Assembly (NCBI GenBank): GCA_964019055.1
Contig: OZ025206.1
Span: 14,295,291-14,359,290 of the forward strand
Direction: 5' to 3'
Length of the DNA: 64,000 nt
Source of the DNA: Anthopleura xanthogrammica
Taxonomy: Eukaryota > Cnidaria > Anthozoa > Actiniaria > Actiniidae
Shown: in pieces, positions 23,201-33,865 of the stretch
Layout: each line of letters opens with the position of its first letter
Position numbering within the stretch: the stretch's first letter is position 1
Program-made: the position numbers and the translations under genes
Notes under the pieces: model-generated
Seen by the model: only the letters and a program-made list of their open reading frames with translations
What the model was told of the DNA's origin: nothing
Databases searched by the model: none

Positions 23201-25292
23201 GGTTATCTCAACAGGTGTGCGCGGTGTGCGAGTTGTACAACAGTTGGTCCCTTTCAGACAAAGTACGATACAAATACAACTGTCACCGGGTATTGCAAGT
23301 CTGACAACACGAAATGTTGCGCGGTTGTCTTTATGTGAGCCAGCAGTATCGCCCGTACATTGGAGTCAGCGGAACATCAGGATAGATAATACTAATATCA
23401 AATCAGAGGACCTTCAAGGTAAGTCCTAAGTTAGACCATTAACAGTTCTAGATCTATACAGAGTCAGTTCATCCCGAAAGTCTAATCAATCTCCGTTTTG
23501 TCTGAGTTCTTCGCCGGTTTTTCTCCCTCTGCATAACCTAACTGACTAAAATCTTTGAATTATCCTTACCCGTGACTTAGATCAGCCCATAGGTTGTTTC
23601 AGGGTAAACAAAATAAGCGCGCATGCCCTCTTTGATTCTGGCATTTTCAAATGTGATGTTTTCCCCCTGTTTGCAGGTTTCTCCGGCAAATGCTTGTTAT
23701 TTTGCAAAACGATGTCAGAAAGCTGGGAGATATGTGAAAATGAGTCCTTTGAATCTGAGGTTAGCCGAGGCCCCCTGAATATGGGACCTGCTCGAAGGAT
23801 CGCGGAGAGTCCCTTTCTGATCGTTACAGGTACGAAATACTCTTATCATTAGATTTTTTTCCTATACGGTGTGACCTGGAGCACAAAGATACACGTTACG
23901 GAACATCGAAGTGGCTTCCCATGCATTTGTCTTTCTGAATCAGTAATTCATCCAAACACAACGCGTAGTTACGGCTACGGTAAGATACGATACGAATGTG
24001 TGGTATCGCCTCCCATGCACTTATTTGAAAACCGCTGTATTCTTACGGGAGAGAAGCGACACAATAAACTTGTAGTCGTATCGTAGTCGATTGGTTGAAA
24101 CGTGCGAAAAGTATGGGAAGCCATTGCGATGTTACGGCCAGGTCGTATATGAAAGCAGTACCATATACGTTTCCCACTCACGTGCAGGAAGACCGCTATA
24201 CAACAATGGACCTTTTTAAATTGGGCGTAATGTTTCCACATTTCAGACCACGTCATTCTCTTGAGAATAAGATTCTTTGTTTGAGTTGTATCCATATTCA
24301 CCTACTATTCTTGTGTCTTCTCATGCGCAATTGTTTAACAAAGCAATGATACTCTAGGGAATGACACGTGGTCTGAAATGGAAAAGCATTACATCCCATT
24401 TTTCTGGAATGGGAAAAAATTATTCAAGCTAAACGGGTTTAATCCAATTCTTTTTTCAGGAACGACGACTGACTCCACTACCTCTTCACGTCTTCGTCAG
24501 GGAGCTCTGTACATCGCCAATCAATTCTATCTTACTTCAGAAACTATAGCTCACGTGATCACAGACAAAGAGTTGGACCAATCAACTGCCGCGAATTTCA
24601 ACCTGATTGTGATTGGTGGACCAGATGTCAACTCGTGGGCAGGTGGATTTCATGAGAATGTTCCTTTGAAGTTCCATGAAAAGAGGTTAATTTTAAGTAA
24701 GTAATTATATAATATATAATTTCTTTTCTTTCCTTTCCTTCATATTTCCTACCTCTTTCACTCCTTCCCTTCGGTTCTCTTTCTTTCTTTCTTTCTTTCC
24801 TTCCTCCTTTCTTTCCGTATAACTTAATTCAATTACTTGGAGTGAGCGCGAGCCAGTCTTAGCTAAAACCGGCAAACTTTTATTTTATGAGTTCTTACGC
24901 TTATTAACCAGAATAATTGCAGTGTTTTTCAGTTATTCTAGATATAACCAGATATCATGTTCTCATTTGATTCGGAGATATCGTGTCTTGAATCCACAGA
25001 TAATTGTCATTTCAACTCTGCCCGCACCGGTGCTGTATTTCTTGCTCCACATTCTGGCTCCCGGCTCGCCCTTGTACTGACGGGCAACTCATTGGAAGGC
25101 CTACAAGATGTCATCCTTCTAGCCACTCCCACTATCCTACCAATGGCCCGCTCCCCTTTTTCCAACCTTGTCCCGGATTTTATTGTTACTGGACCTGATT
25201 TCAGTGCTCAGGGACCTGGGGGATATCTATGTGCTGGTTTTTGGGGCAACAGTTGGGAATATCGCCGAGATATTAGCTCTTGTTCCTGCTAG
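16896..25292 (+). CDS. Secreted alpha/beta-hydrolase (S9-peptidase/esterase-like), ten exons, 1015 aa
   Basis: Exons: 16896-17620, 18624-19216, 19711-19966, 20799-20997, 21552-21795, 22446-22589, 23215-23418, 23677-23829, 24460-24696, 25000-25292. Every junction is GT..AG and the phases match throughout. An in-frame TAG at 16881 precedes the ATG, fixing the start. Residues 1-18 (MFLFRIFFVALLVAGVTC) are a signal peptide. A beta-rich region near 200-260 (WQGWIVGDFVVNEDGSYLF) resembles a PA14-type module. The hydrolase core has HGT at 437-439 (oxyanion-type), GHSMGGHG with Ser518 as nucleophile, Asp603 in GAADRTVHP and His635 in KEHWWW. That is the correct order for a catalytic triad. The last 350 residues, with several cysteines, are unfamiliar. 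Substrate is unknown; peptidase versus esterase cannot be decided. Confidence 0.85.
18110..18528. mobile_element. hAT-type non-autonomous element with another MITE nested inside
   Basis: The ends CAGGGTTCCCAC (18110-18121) and GTGGGAACCCTG (18517-18528) are perfect 12-bp inverted repeats of the hAT CAGGG type. The interior has repeated GTCAGGGAA motifs typical of this sort of element. Flanks share only AAAAG, so the 8-bp target duplication has decayed. A complete TA-type MITE occupies 18155-18288 within it. All lie in intron 1 of the hydrolase gene. Confidence 0.85.
18155..18288. mobile_element. Palindromic MITE, family CCCCTTGCAGCAC, copy 2, nested
   Basis: TAGACCCCTTGCAGCAC at 18155 and GTGCTGCAAGGGGTCTA ending at 18288 bound arms of about 55 bp that are nearly perfect inverted repeats. 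It is the best preserved of the three copies. Its insertion splits the hAT element, so it moved after that element had arrived. Confidence 0.92.
19250..19400 (+). mobile_element. tRNA-derived SINE
   Basis: GTAGTGGTAAGAGCACTC resembles a tRNA A box and GAGTTTGATTTGC a weak B box. These are followed by TTGTTGGTTCTCTCCTGT, a body sequence shared with the copies at 22618 and 26015. It lies in intron 2 of the hydrolase gene. Confidence 0.65.
19509..19614. mobile_element. Palindromic MITE, family CCCCTTGCAGCAC, copy 3
   Basis: TAAACCCCTTGCAGCACTTC at the left and AAGGGGTCTA at the right bound a shortened copy that still contains CAATTTGGAGGACA and its complement. It lies in intron 2 of the hydrolase gene. 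Confidence 0.88.
20185..20240. repeat. (AAC)n microsatellite
   Basis: About 18 uninterrupted AAC triplets in intron 3 of the hydrolase gene. The flanking sequence (GGATCCAGGATTTTC before it, CCCCTCCCCTGGATCTG at 20398) looks like the two ends of another dispersed repeat. Confidence 0.95.
21011..21421. mobile_element. MITE with TAAAGGC..TTACAC ends, copy 1
   Basis: The left end TAAAGGCCCTGTTACACTG and the right end (read inward TAAGGCGCGGATACACGG) are imperfect inverted repeats. The interior is rich in GCAAC/GTTGC inverted motifs. It begins 13 bp after the exon 4 donor of the hydrolase gene. A relative lies at 27484-27696. Confidence 0.72.
21928..22033. repeat. CCT-rich microsatellite
   Basis: A run of CCT triplets interrupted by GAT, giving CCTCCTGATCCT units. 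The strand is strongly pyrimidine-biased. In intron 5 of the hydrolase gene. Confidence 0.9.
22074..22276. mobile_element. TA-type palindromic MITE, family CAGACnACGTGTCATTC, copy 1
   Basis: The terminus TAGAC (22074) is mirrored by GTCTA (22276). Inner arms GTAATGTTTTCC..CAGACAACGTGTCATTC pair with GAATGACACGTGGTCTG..AACATTAC. Intron 5 of the hydrolase gene. Copy 2 is at 24207-24392. Confidence 0.85.
22618..22760 (+). mobile_element. tRNA-derived SINE
   Basis: The head has TAGCATAGTGGTAAGAACGC (A-box-like) and GGGTTCGAGTACC, a good B box. The body is TAGTTGGTTCTGTCCTGTGC, followed by a CCTCCGGTTTTCCTCCCTCC tail. No complete cloverleaf was found, so it is not a tRNA gene. In intron 6 of the hydrolase gene. 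Confidence 0.78.
22896..23125. repeat. Exact 115-bp tandem duplication
   Basis: The 115 bases from CACCATATGTCGATTTGG to GAGGGTTTAAA occur twice in direct succession. Read by eye, the copies are identical. The duplication is in intron 6 and contains no coding sequence. Confidence 0.93.
24207..24392. mobile_element. TA-type palindromic MITE, family CAGACnACGTGTCATTC, copy 2
   Basis: CAGACCACGTCATTCTCTTG and CAAGAATAGTAG-type interior sequence matching copy 1 are followed by AATGACACGTGGTCTGAAAT. The right extremity is lost. In intron 8 of the hydrolase gene, ending about 70 bp before exon 9. Confidence 0.83.
24720..24815. repeat. CTTT/CCTT-rich polypyrimidine tract
   Basis: Low-complexity TTTCTTTCC and CTTT repeats in intron 9 of the hydrolase gene. 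Confidence 0.9.
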
Positions 25293-25470
25293 AATCTTAA
25301 ATCCTAAATCGGTTAGCGTGCATCTCAATGCCAAAAGAAGAATTTAAAATTTAGAATTTTTAAATAGAGAAAAAGAAAGAAAGAAAATGTTTTAAACACC
25401 ATTTAAATTAAATAAAACTCTCTTTACCAACTACAGCTCAAACAAGCATGCTCAATGGCAGGTACTAGGC

Positions 25471-25590
25471 TGGGGTTGATCCAGGATCTTGAGTAGAGGG
25501 GGTCACAAAATTTAGGATATGCACCTTTTGCTAGTATACTAACCAACTCATTCCTAGCTAGGGGAGTCATGGGAGCCCTCCCAATGCAGT
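25471..25590. repeat. Dispersed repeat related to 50347-50470
   Basis: The TTTTGCTAGTATACTAACCA segment, then GTCATGGGAGCCC, closely follows the TTTTGCCATGCTAACCAACT segment and GTCATGGGCACC of the second copy. The left end contains GATCCAGGAT, which also starts other dispersed repeats in the window (near 20107; variant at 47168). Confidence 0.65.
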
Positions 25591-26014
25591 TCTTGTTTGA
25601 CTATTTTTTTTTTGTTTCTCCGCCATTTTTTTAGTCTCAGTGAAAAGGATACCTTTTCAACCTTGTTTGGGCGGTCCATTACTTACGATACACATTCTGG
25701 CTCGGTTAATAAGGGATTGTAGACAAATTATACAAATTCTAGACCTCGTTTGAATGAATGCACCCATCAAGGGAACACAGCAGACTATTATTTGACTTAT
25801 TTGTGGTTTAAGTTTATTCTTCAGCCGCTCTGCCTTTCAGCCGCCATCTTGAAATTCGGTATTTTTTAATTCGTATTAAAATACGAGTGCTCCCTTAGAA
25901 TAACTTTAAGTTTTAGATTCAATATTCTTATAATACCCTCGGCATCGGAAAATCTACTCTCGTCTACCACAGGTGTCCCAACTGGACAATAGAAAACACT
26001 TCGCATTTGGCTGT

Positions 26015-26145
26015 TTGTCATTGGCAGTGTTAACCGACGCATGGGTTGCCTCTCGCTATTAGTCGTGAGTTCGATCCTCTGACCTGCATGCAAACACTTG
26101 GTGCCAGTAGAATTGTTTGTTCTCTCCTGTTCCGTTGAAGCAGTA
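26015..26145 (+). mobile_element. tRNA-derived SINE
   Basis: GTGAGTTCGATCCTC matches a B box, and TTGTTTGTTCTCTCCTGTTC matches the SINE body seen at 19350. The A box is less clear. Confidence 0.65.
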
Positions 26146-26159
26146 GCTAGATTTCCCTG

Positions 26160-26388
26160 GAATTAAAATCTTGTCCCACTTGAGCAACTGCAACATGTTT
26201 TAAAGAGTACTACAAGGATTACGAGGCAATTTTATTTTATTTTTACAGAACAAACAGTAAACAATTGAAACAATTTATAATCAATTTTCCGTGATCAGAG
26301 TTTTAAATTCTGAGATATTCTAGCTACTAATTTATTGAGCTTGTGGGTCATAGCAACGGTAACTAAGGGGAGTCGGAACGTACATGTA
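26160..26388. repeat. Dispersed repeat of about 230 bp, copy 1
   Basis: AAATCTTGTCCCAC at the left and GCAACGGTAACTAAG..AGTCGGAAC at the right frame a sequence also found at 35391-35600. Shared inner blocks include GATTACGAGGCAA and TTTTAAATTCTGAGA. The copies flank the 27294-33842 gene. Confidence 0.78.
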
Positions 26389-27293
26389 CATCTGATGTGT
26401 ATCATTCTACTTCTGATAATCATTCTGAAGGGAAATCAATAATCAACTCACTATTTTCATTTTACTGATGTCAAAGTATTTTATTTTATTTATTATTATT
26501 ATTTTATTTTTTTATTTTCATTTGCTAGTAAATTATCATATTACAATGCATCTCAAATTAACTCCCTCTACGGCTTTCAAGGGGCAAAGAAACCTTTCAT
26601 CCAATCAGAGAGGTCTGAAATGACGTCAAGGAAAATTCGTTTTGTCGCAGATTAAAATTTTCATAGAAGGTTTTTTTCATATGAAATTAAGACTTGGGTA
26701 TACTGCCGAGGAAAACTCATATTTATTCTTACACCAGATGGAATCTTTTTCGAGGCAATCCACGGCCAGTGGGTCGAGGTAGGTCAAATAATGGTTTACA
26801 TGTCTTTCATTTTCCTCGATTATAATAGAGAAATTAACATACAAATCCCATAAATAGAATGCTAGAGTCTTATACTGTAATCTATCCAGTATCAAAATTA
26901 TTTGTTCGCTTGCTATTTTTATAGCTTGATGGCATATTATCACGGGCTAATGTTTAATAGGCCAAACAGAAAAAAATTCAAAGGGCAGAGAAAAGCAAGA
27001 CGAAAGTACAATAAAAGAATCGGGATTTTTAAGACAGTTTTGATGGAAAACAGTTATTTCGGTCATTTTTTCAATCGATGTTTGGTCATGAAAAAATATA
27101 TATCTTTCACTAGCCCAACCTGTAAATATGAACACCAATATGGACGCAGAACTATTTGAGTTGGTTTTTCGTGAATGAAAAGTTCTTTTTCTTGACCTTT
27201 TCGTTTTTATCTTCATCTTTCTTTCGAAGCCGAAAGCCGAGGAACAGCATCATTCATCATGCTCCACTGCAGAGACGAGCAGGAACCTTGAAA

Positions 27294-30200
27294 ATGCCTG
27301 ACGAACACCCATTGGCGCAACGAGACCAGCCTTTTGAGAATGAGGTATTTGTTTTGGCTGATAAACAAATTTTATCAACGCTGAACAACCGGGCAGGGTA
27401 TTTATGGCCTTGTCGATCAGGAAATGATTTCAATAACCCCTATAGTCTATAGTGGTCTATCGTTATTCTTGTTTTGAGCCTTATGGGCCGATTACATACA
27501 CGAAAAGCAATTTTCTCTGCAACCTGTCTCGCAACGGAGACGCAATCGTTGCGAAAAGTAGAAACGAATTCTACCTTTCGCAACGATTTCTGCAACTTGT
27601 CTAAACAGTTTTTTCAAACTGCACTGTAGGTTACACGCCTCAATGCTCCATGCAACTGATGGCGAGAAAATTGCTCCGTGTAATCGCGCCTTTAGAGTAA
27701 TAAGACTACTGGGATGTGGGATATAGAAAAATATTATTCATATTTTAATAGAAAGCTTTAAATATTTTAGATGTTAAAAATATTAATATGCCAAGCATTT
27801 ATTATGATTGCTACTGCTACTGCTACTGTTACTGTTTCTATGGTTACTGTTCCAGTATAATTATAATTGTTACTTTTTACTGTCACTTTGTTTACTGTTG
27901 CTTTTGATACTATTACTGTTACTGGCACTATGGTTATACTGTTACCTTTGCTGTTTTTTTCTGTTACTGTGATTACTATTACTGTTTCTACTGTTACTAT
28001 CGTTACTGTTGCTTGTTTTACTGTTACTATGGCTACTGTTACTCTTCCGGTCTCTGTTTGTGCTGTTGCTATTGTTAAAGTGTCTATAACCTTTTTTTCA
28101 ATAACTTCAGTACTGATTCTGCATGAAGTAAATAATTGAATGGTAAAATATTTCTTGATTTAATTGAGTGTTGCGTTTTTAAATTATCAAACTTTTTACT
28201 TCTTATATATGTTAATGACTGTGACGTAACCTAAGATCTGCAAAATTGAACTGGTTCACACAAACAGTATTTAAAAAGTATCATAATTAGTTTACTCGTT
28301 TTCATGTAAGTTTTTTAATTTATTTTCTCAATATGGCCAGTGTTTAGTATTACTGGTCACAAAATACGCTCAAATGCCTTAAATGACATCAGTCATTGTC
28401 ATATTGGAAGTGTAAACCTTTATAATTTAAAGATGCAACACTCAAATCAAGAATTCTTTTAAGAATTTTACCATTCAACTATTTACTTCACGTAGATTCA
28501 GTACTGAAGGTATTAATAAAGAGGATATAGGCACTGTAACGATAGCAAAAACACCAACAGATACAGAAAGAGTACTTTAACGAAAGCGACACTTGATACT
28601 CTATGTTTGACGTCCCTAAATTAGAAAAATCCAGCACTGTACATTTTCACACCACTGCATAGAGTTTTCCATACTTTGATGCACTAGCTAGCAAAAAGGT
28701 AATATTCATTAAATAATCTTATTTTATTTCAGACAAAAGATGGAGCAAGTGGTAAGTGAAATCTAGCCTATCGATCAACATCAACCTCGTTCCATTAATT
28801 TTTAAATTACCAGTAATTTCAATGTTCGTCAGAATGCCTTATCTGAATACTTTATTATTAGTTCAGTATTTTTGGATGCATGAATCTCAGTCCTACATCA
28901 CATTAACATACCTCCAGTATAGCCCGTCAGATCAATCGCCATGCAGTTGATATACTGTATTTTTAGTTATTTTTATAAATAGCATTATCATATCCTTGTG
29001 GGCCAACACTACCTGCCACCATGTAGTTAAATCTATTGAGTCCTGCAAAGAACGGACATCCGACAGCCCAATTAAGATGTATTTTTTTCAACAATGATAA
29101 CTTGTCAGCTCAACTTGCATAAATACCACACAAGATTGGAACTAAAAGCGCTAGAGAGATATCTTTCGTCTGAATTGATAGCTCCTGAAAGTACACTCCA
29201 CGAGTAGAATAATTCTTAACCTTAAATTAGTGCTATACGATGAGTATCTTAATTTTATTGCAAGTAAATGTAAAATCTTGATGCTTTATGGCTACACGCG
29301 TGGTTGTTTGATCGTCTAGGGTGTATGGTGATGTACATGTGTTGGATGGGTCGTCCAGTTGGCATGGTAATAGTGCGCACTTATCGCATGTGTTGGGTGG
29401 GTCGTCCAGGTGGTATGGTAATAGTGCGCACTTATCACATGTGTTGGGTGGGTCGTCTAGGTGGTATGGTAATAGTGCGCACTTATCACATGTGTTGGGT
29501 GGGTCGTCCAGGTGGTATGGTAATAGTGCGCACTTATCACATGTGTTGGGTGGGTCGTCTAGGTGCCATGGTAATAGTGCGCACTTGTCGCATGTGGTGG
29601 GTGGGTCGTGCAGGTGGTATGGTAATAGTGCGCACTTATCACATGTGTTGGGTGGGTCGTCTAGGTGGTATGGTAATATTGCGCACTTATCACGTGTTGG
29701 GTGGGTCGTCCAGGTGGTATGGTAAATATATAGTGCGCACTTATCACATGTGTTGGGTGGGTCGTCTAGGTGGTATGGTAATAGTGCGCACTTATCACAT
29801 GTGTTGGGTGGGTCGTCTAGGTGGTATGGTAATAGTGCGCACTTATCACATGTGTTGGGTGGGTCGTCTAGGTGCCATGGTAATAGTGCGCACTTATCGC
29901 ATGTGGTGGGTGGTTCGTCCAGGTGGTATGGTAATAGTGCGCACTTATCACATGTGTTGGGTGGGTCGTCTAGGTGGTATGGTAATATTGCGCACTTATC
30001 ACGTGTTGGGTGGGTCGTCGAGGTGATATGGTAAATATATAGTGCGCACTTATCACATGTGTTGGGTGGGTCGTCTAGGTGGTATGGTAATAGTGCGCAC
30101 TTATCACATGTGTTGGGTGGGTCGTCCAGGTGGTATGGTAATAGTGAGCACTTATCACATGTGTTGAGTGGGTCGTCCAGTTGGCATGGTAATAGTGCGC

Positions 30201-33200
30201 ACTTATCACATGTGTTGGGTGGGTCGTCTAGGTGGTATGGTAATAGTGCGCACTTATCACATGTGTTGGGTGGTTCGTTCAGGTGGTATGGTAATAGTGT
30301 GCACTTATCACATGTGTTGGATGGGTCGTCCAGGTGGTATGGTAATAGTGCGCACTTATCACATGTGTTGGGTGGTTCGACCAGGTGGTATGGTAACAGT
30401 GTGCACTTATCACATGTGTTGGGTGGGTCGTGCAGGTGGTATGGTAATAGTGCGCACTTATCACATGTGTTGGGTGGTTCGTCCAGGTGGTATGGTAATA
30501 GTGCGCACTGATCACATGTGTTGGGTGGGTCGTCTAGGTGGCATGGTAATAGTGCGCACTTATCACATGTGTTGGGTGGGTCGTCCAGGTGCCATGGTAA
30601 TAGTGCGCACTTATCACATGTGTTGGGTGGGTCGTCTAGGTGGTATGGTAATAGTGCGCACTTATCACATGTGTTGGGTGGTTCGTTCAGGTGGTATGGT
30701 AATAGTGTGCACTTATCACATGTGTTGGATGGGTCGTCCAGGTGGTATGGTAATAGTGCGCACTTATCACATGTGTTGGGTGGTTCGACCAGGTGGTATG
30801 GTAATAGTGTGCACTTATCACATGTGTTGGGTGGGTCGTGCAGGTGGTATGGTAATAGTGCGCACTTATCACATGTGTTGGGTGGTTCGTCCAGGTGGTA
30901 TGGTAATAGTGCGCACTTATCACATGTGTTGGGTGGGTCGTCTAGGTGGCATGGTAATAGTGCGCACTTATCACATGTGTTGGGTGGGTCGTCCAGGTGC
31001 CATGGTAATAGTGCGCACTTATCGCATGTGGTGGATAACCACACTTGTTTGTTTGATGGTCTTGGGTGTACAGTAATAGTGCATATTTTTGTGGCTGTCG
31101 TGTTGATATGATTGTTTGATAATAACACACTTTAGTTTCACACTTTGGTATTCGTCTAGCGTGTTTATTAAAAGTGTATATGTTTTTGCCTATTATTGTG
31201 CTTGGCATATCTTTAAAACAATACATTCAATGTATCTCCCAAACAGAGCCTGAAAAAGGTCCAAGGAAGCGCAGATCCACATTTGATCCCAAATTTAAAG
31301 GATGGCGAGGTCCCGTTCACGAAGGATCCACTTTATCTCCACCAAGCTCTGGCTCTACTCCTTCAAGCCCGGCGTTAAAGGTAGACCCTGCTGTTTACAG
31401 TACTTTCAGCAAACTATATCTGGTGAATTTTTTAGAACAGTGTTAATACTATTCATTTTATGGTTATATATCTCTGCAACTTTCAAAGTTTCAATGTATA
31501 TCGTCTATTCCTTTCTTTGTCTGTGTCATACTAACCGCCTAAATTTGCGCACGGTGTTTGAGGTATTTACCATCGTGTTGAGCAATTCATCGTCGGGAAT
31601 TTTTTGCTCTTGCAATTTTAGGCTCAATAGAATTCAGTTAGCCAATAATACAGCTTTATCTTCATTAGCATTTTACTGTTGCTGTTGTTATTGATATGTT
31701 GTCTACTGGCATGGTGTAAATAGGGAACTTTTAAGTAGCTTAAAAGCAACTCGAAATCTAGGACGGGGGACGTGAGACCCGAGGTTTCAGAACTGAATTT
31801 AATGATAGTGGAAGATCTGGAAATAGGTGTTACTTCTTGATCTCAAGACGTGAACGACGTGCAATTGCTGAATATTGCATTCTGGCGAGAACGATATCGT
31901 CTTTTCTTGTTCAGATACTGACGTCCCCGTTCTAGATTTCGAGTTGCTTAAGTTCCCTATTATTTCAATGCATGCGTGCTCATAGCCTCAATCTGAATCT
32001 GGTTTTTTTTCTATCTGAAGAAAAGTTCTACGTCTAGAGCCTGCTCGTCTTTGTCGAAAGATCAAAGCAGACCATCAACCAGCAGCGTAGTCGTCGACAA
32101 TAACTATTACCGCTCAATAGTTAGACGATCCATTTCATCATCGAAACAAGTAATGTAACCAATCACAGGCCACTTTCCTTGCGTCCATACTTTTCTTCCC
32201 CTTCCTCCATTTATTCCTTCATTCATTCTTTCATAATAGTTTATTCCCTAAGAGATTATAAAGGCTTGTCCATTGTTTTTTCAGGTGCCCAGAGTTCCAA
32301 TTGTCCCTCGACACGTCGGTGTTCCAAATGTTGACTGGGAAGGACTTATTAGAATCGACAGTCGAGATAGCTGTGTTCAAAGGTATTATGCTATGTGCCT
32401 TTTGCGATGTCAACGTATAGTTTCGAACGTCAATTCTTCACAGGTTATTCTGTCTGCTCTCATATGAGTGTCTTTTGAGAAATAATTCTTACAACTTCCA
32501 CTAGCAGCTGCTTTCTAACGGGTACTTTGAAGGGTAGAGCCCAGCTAAATGACCCTAGAAAAAAGCTGCTTGGTCTGGTAAAACATAGAGATAATGTCAG
32601 AAAAAGTTTAAAACTGTGATGCTTTCCGATTCAAAGGTATACAGTGCTCTTACTAAGCCAGTATACCATAGTTGGCTTGCACAGTACGTTTTGGGAGAGG
32701 GGTGATTACAGTCTTTTTATCTACCTAAGACCTTTATTAGCTAACTATAGCAAGCCACGTGATATTTAGACAAAATATTTAACTAGTTTGAAAGTGTATT
32801 GCGCAAAATATTCATATATACTGCTATATAGTGCTGATTATATTTTCTTTAAAATCATACAACAGGCGAAGTGCATTTGAATGGGAAAGACCTGATTCTC
32901 CAGGTTAGTAGGGTTGTGCTTCTTATATATACGTTTCTGTGTTTCAATATGATTCAACTCTGCTAATAAGCTGAAATTAATTTATCAAAATATCTACTTA
33001 TTAATTAAGGTGTTCATACGCTAAAACACGCGATCAATCAGGGCGTTGGACGCACACACTAAATCACCATGTAAACCTGACATTCCTGTTTTGTAAATCC
33101 GGGCTAACATAGCGCTTAAAGGCGAGGTACTCGTAGATTCAGTAGATATTCTTGCTGATATTTACTCTTAGTAAAAATGTGTTTATTGAATAATCCAGCG

Positions 33201-33842
33201 TTATGTTTTGAATATTTTCTCTGAACTTTGATTTAAATGGTTCCATTAGACGTCCATCGCCTGCCTCGAACAAGACCATTTATGCAGACCATTTCGTGTA
33301 GCAGTGCTTCAAGTGTGAGTGTAAGTGTAACAGAGAGCGAAGAAGAACAGGAGGATATGGTAGTCACTACTGAACGTACGAGACAACAGGGAGAGACGAC
33401 TGAATCAGATTTCGGCCTTCAAAGGTAGGCTTTATACTCGAATTATCTTATACAAGACATTTAATGTCTTACAATGTTATAGGTAAGGTATCGCAAATAT
33501 TAACATTTCGGAAAAATTTGCTTTTTAGCAAAAAAAGCAAGTAGAGTGGTCCGAGTATGCTACTTGAGGGACACCGAATATGGTTGTTCAGATATTGTAC
33601 TAGAGTTGTTGATATCATACAGGCGAAGTTTTATGGAGAGGTATCCTGAAAGCAAAGCCTGAGATAACTAGTAGTCAGACAAGACACGTTTTTAACATGC
33701 AAACTTTGTTTCTAGAGATCTCGATGAAAATGGACGAATGAGTGGCCTGATTAGAGAAGTCATTCGGTTGAGAGCCATCAACAGTCACCTAAAAGATGAG
33801 ATAAGTGATTTGAAGAAACGAAACAGTCAGCAACCGGAATAA
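27294..33842 (+). CDS. Unrecognised 213-aa protein with C-terminal coiled coil, seven exons
   Basis: Exons: 27294-27344, 28733-28751 (a 19-nt microexon), 31247-31380, 32285-32382, 32866-32903, 33250-33424, 33716-33842. All junctions are GT..AG and the phases agree, giving one open frame. Exon 1 starts MPDEHPLAQRDQPFENE. A basic patch GPRKRRSTFDPKFKGWRGPV, a Ser/Pro-rich stretch (SPPSSGSTPSSPALK) and VPRVPIVPRHVGVPNVDWEG follow. Then comes a Ser/Glu-rich segment, and a final helix LIREVIRLRAINSHLKDEIS with heptad hydrophobics suggesting a short coiled coil. There is no signal peptide or membrane segment. I do not recognise the family. Even charge and the terminal coiled coil suggest an intracellular binding protein. 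A 51-bp minisatellite fills much of intron 2 and a 44-bp array begins about 25 bp after the stop. Confidence 0.72.
27484..27696. mobile_element. MITE with TAAAGGC..TTACAC ends, copy 2
   Basis: The right end, read inward, is TAAAGGCGCGATTACACGGA; the left end is GGGCCGATTACATACACG. AGCAATTTTCTC and GAGAAAATTGCT pair, and a GTAGAAACGAATTCTAC palindrome lies between. In intron 1 of the 27294-33842 gene. Confidence 0.75.
27805..28080. repeat. Degenerate TACTGT repeat
   Basis: GCTACTGCTACTGTTACTGT-type units with frequent changes, in intron 1 of the 27294-33842 gene. The right part overlaps the left arm of the foldback at 28030-28595. Confidence 0.85.
28030..28595. repeat. Large foldback inverted repeat
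   Basis: The left arm (about 28030-28210) and right arm (about 28400-28595) are diverged reverse complements. Paired blocks include CTTCAGTACTGA/TCAGTACTGAAG, GAAGTAAATAATTGAATGGT with ACCATTCAACTATTTACTTC, and GAGTGTTGC/GCAACACTC. The loop is roughly 200 bp. It lies between exon 1 and the microexon of the 27294-33842 gene. Confidence 0.82.
29320..31035. repeat. 51-bp minisatellite, about 33 units, with higher-order structure
   Basis: Units read GTGTTGGGTGGGTCGTCTAG, then GTGGTATGGTAATAGTGCGC and ACTTATCACAT. Because 51 is divisible by three and the unit lacks stops in several frames, long frames stay open on both strands. The minus frame would repeat TCDKCALLPYHLDDPPN. Variant units recur in blocks: TGGTTCGTTC at 30271 and 30679 is 408 bp (8 units) apart, and AATATTGCGC at 29675 and 29984 is about 6 units apart. 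The array sits in intron 2 of the 27294-33842 gene. Confidence 0.95.
31721..31959. mobile_element. TA-flanked MITE, family TAGGGACCTTAAGC, copy 2
   Basis: It begins TAGGGAACTTTTAAG and ends GAGTTGCTTAAGTTCCCTA. The interior matches the reverse complement of 12780-13004, including GATCTGGAAATAGGTGTTAC. In intron 3 of the 27294-33842 gene. Confidence 0.87.
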
Positions 33843-33865
33843 ACATTAGAGTAGCAGTTGACAGT

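Noticed and set aside
29233..31128. A 631-codon minus-strand open frame with cysteine-containing 17-residue repeats
   Set aside because: It coincides exactly with the 51-bp minisatellite. The period keeps frames open on both strands, and the array lies in an intron of a well-supported plus-strand gene.
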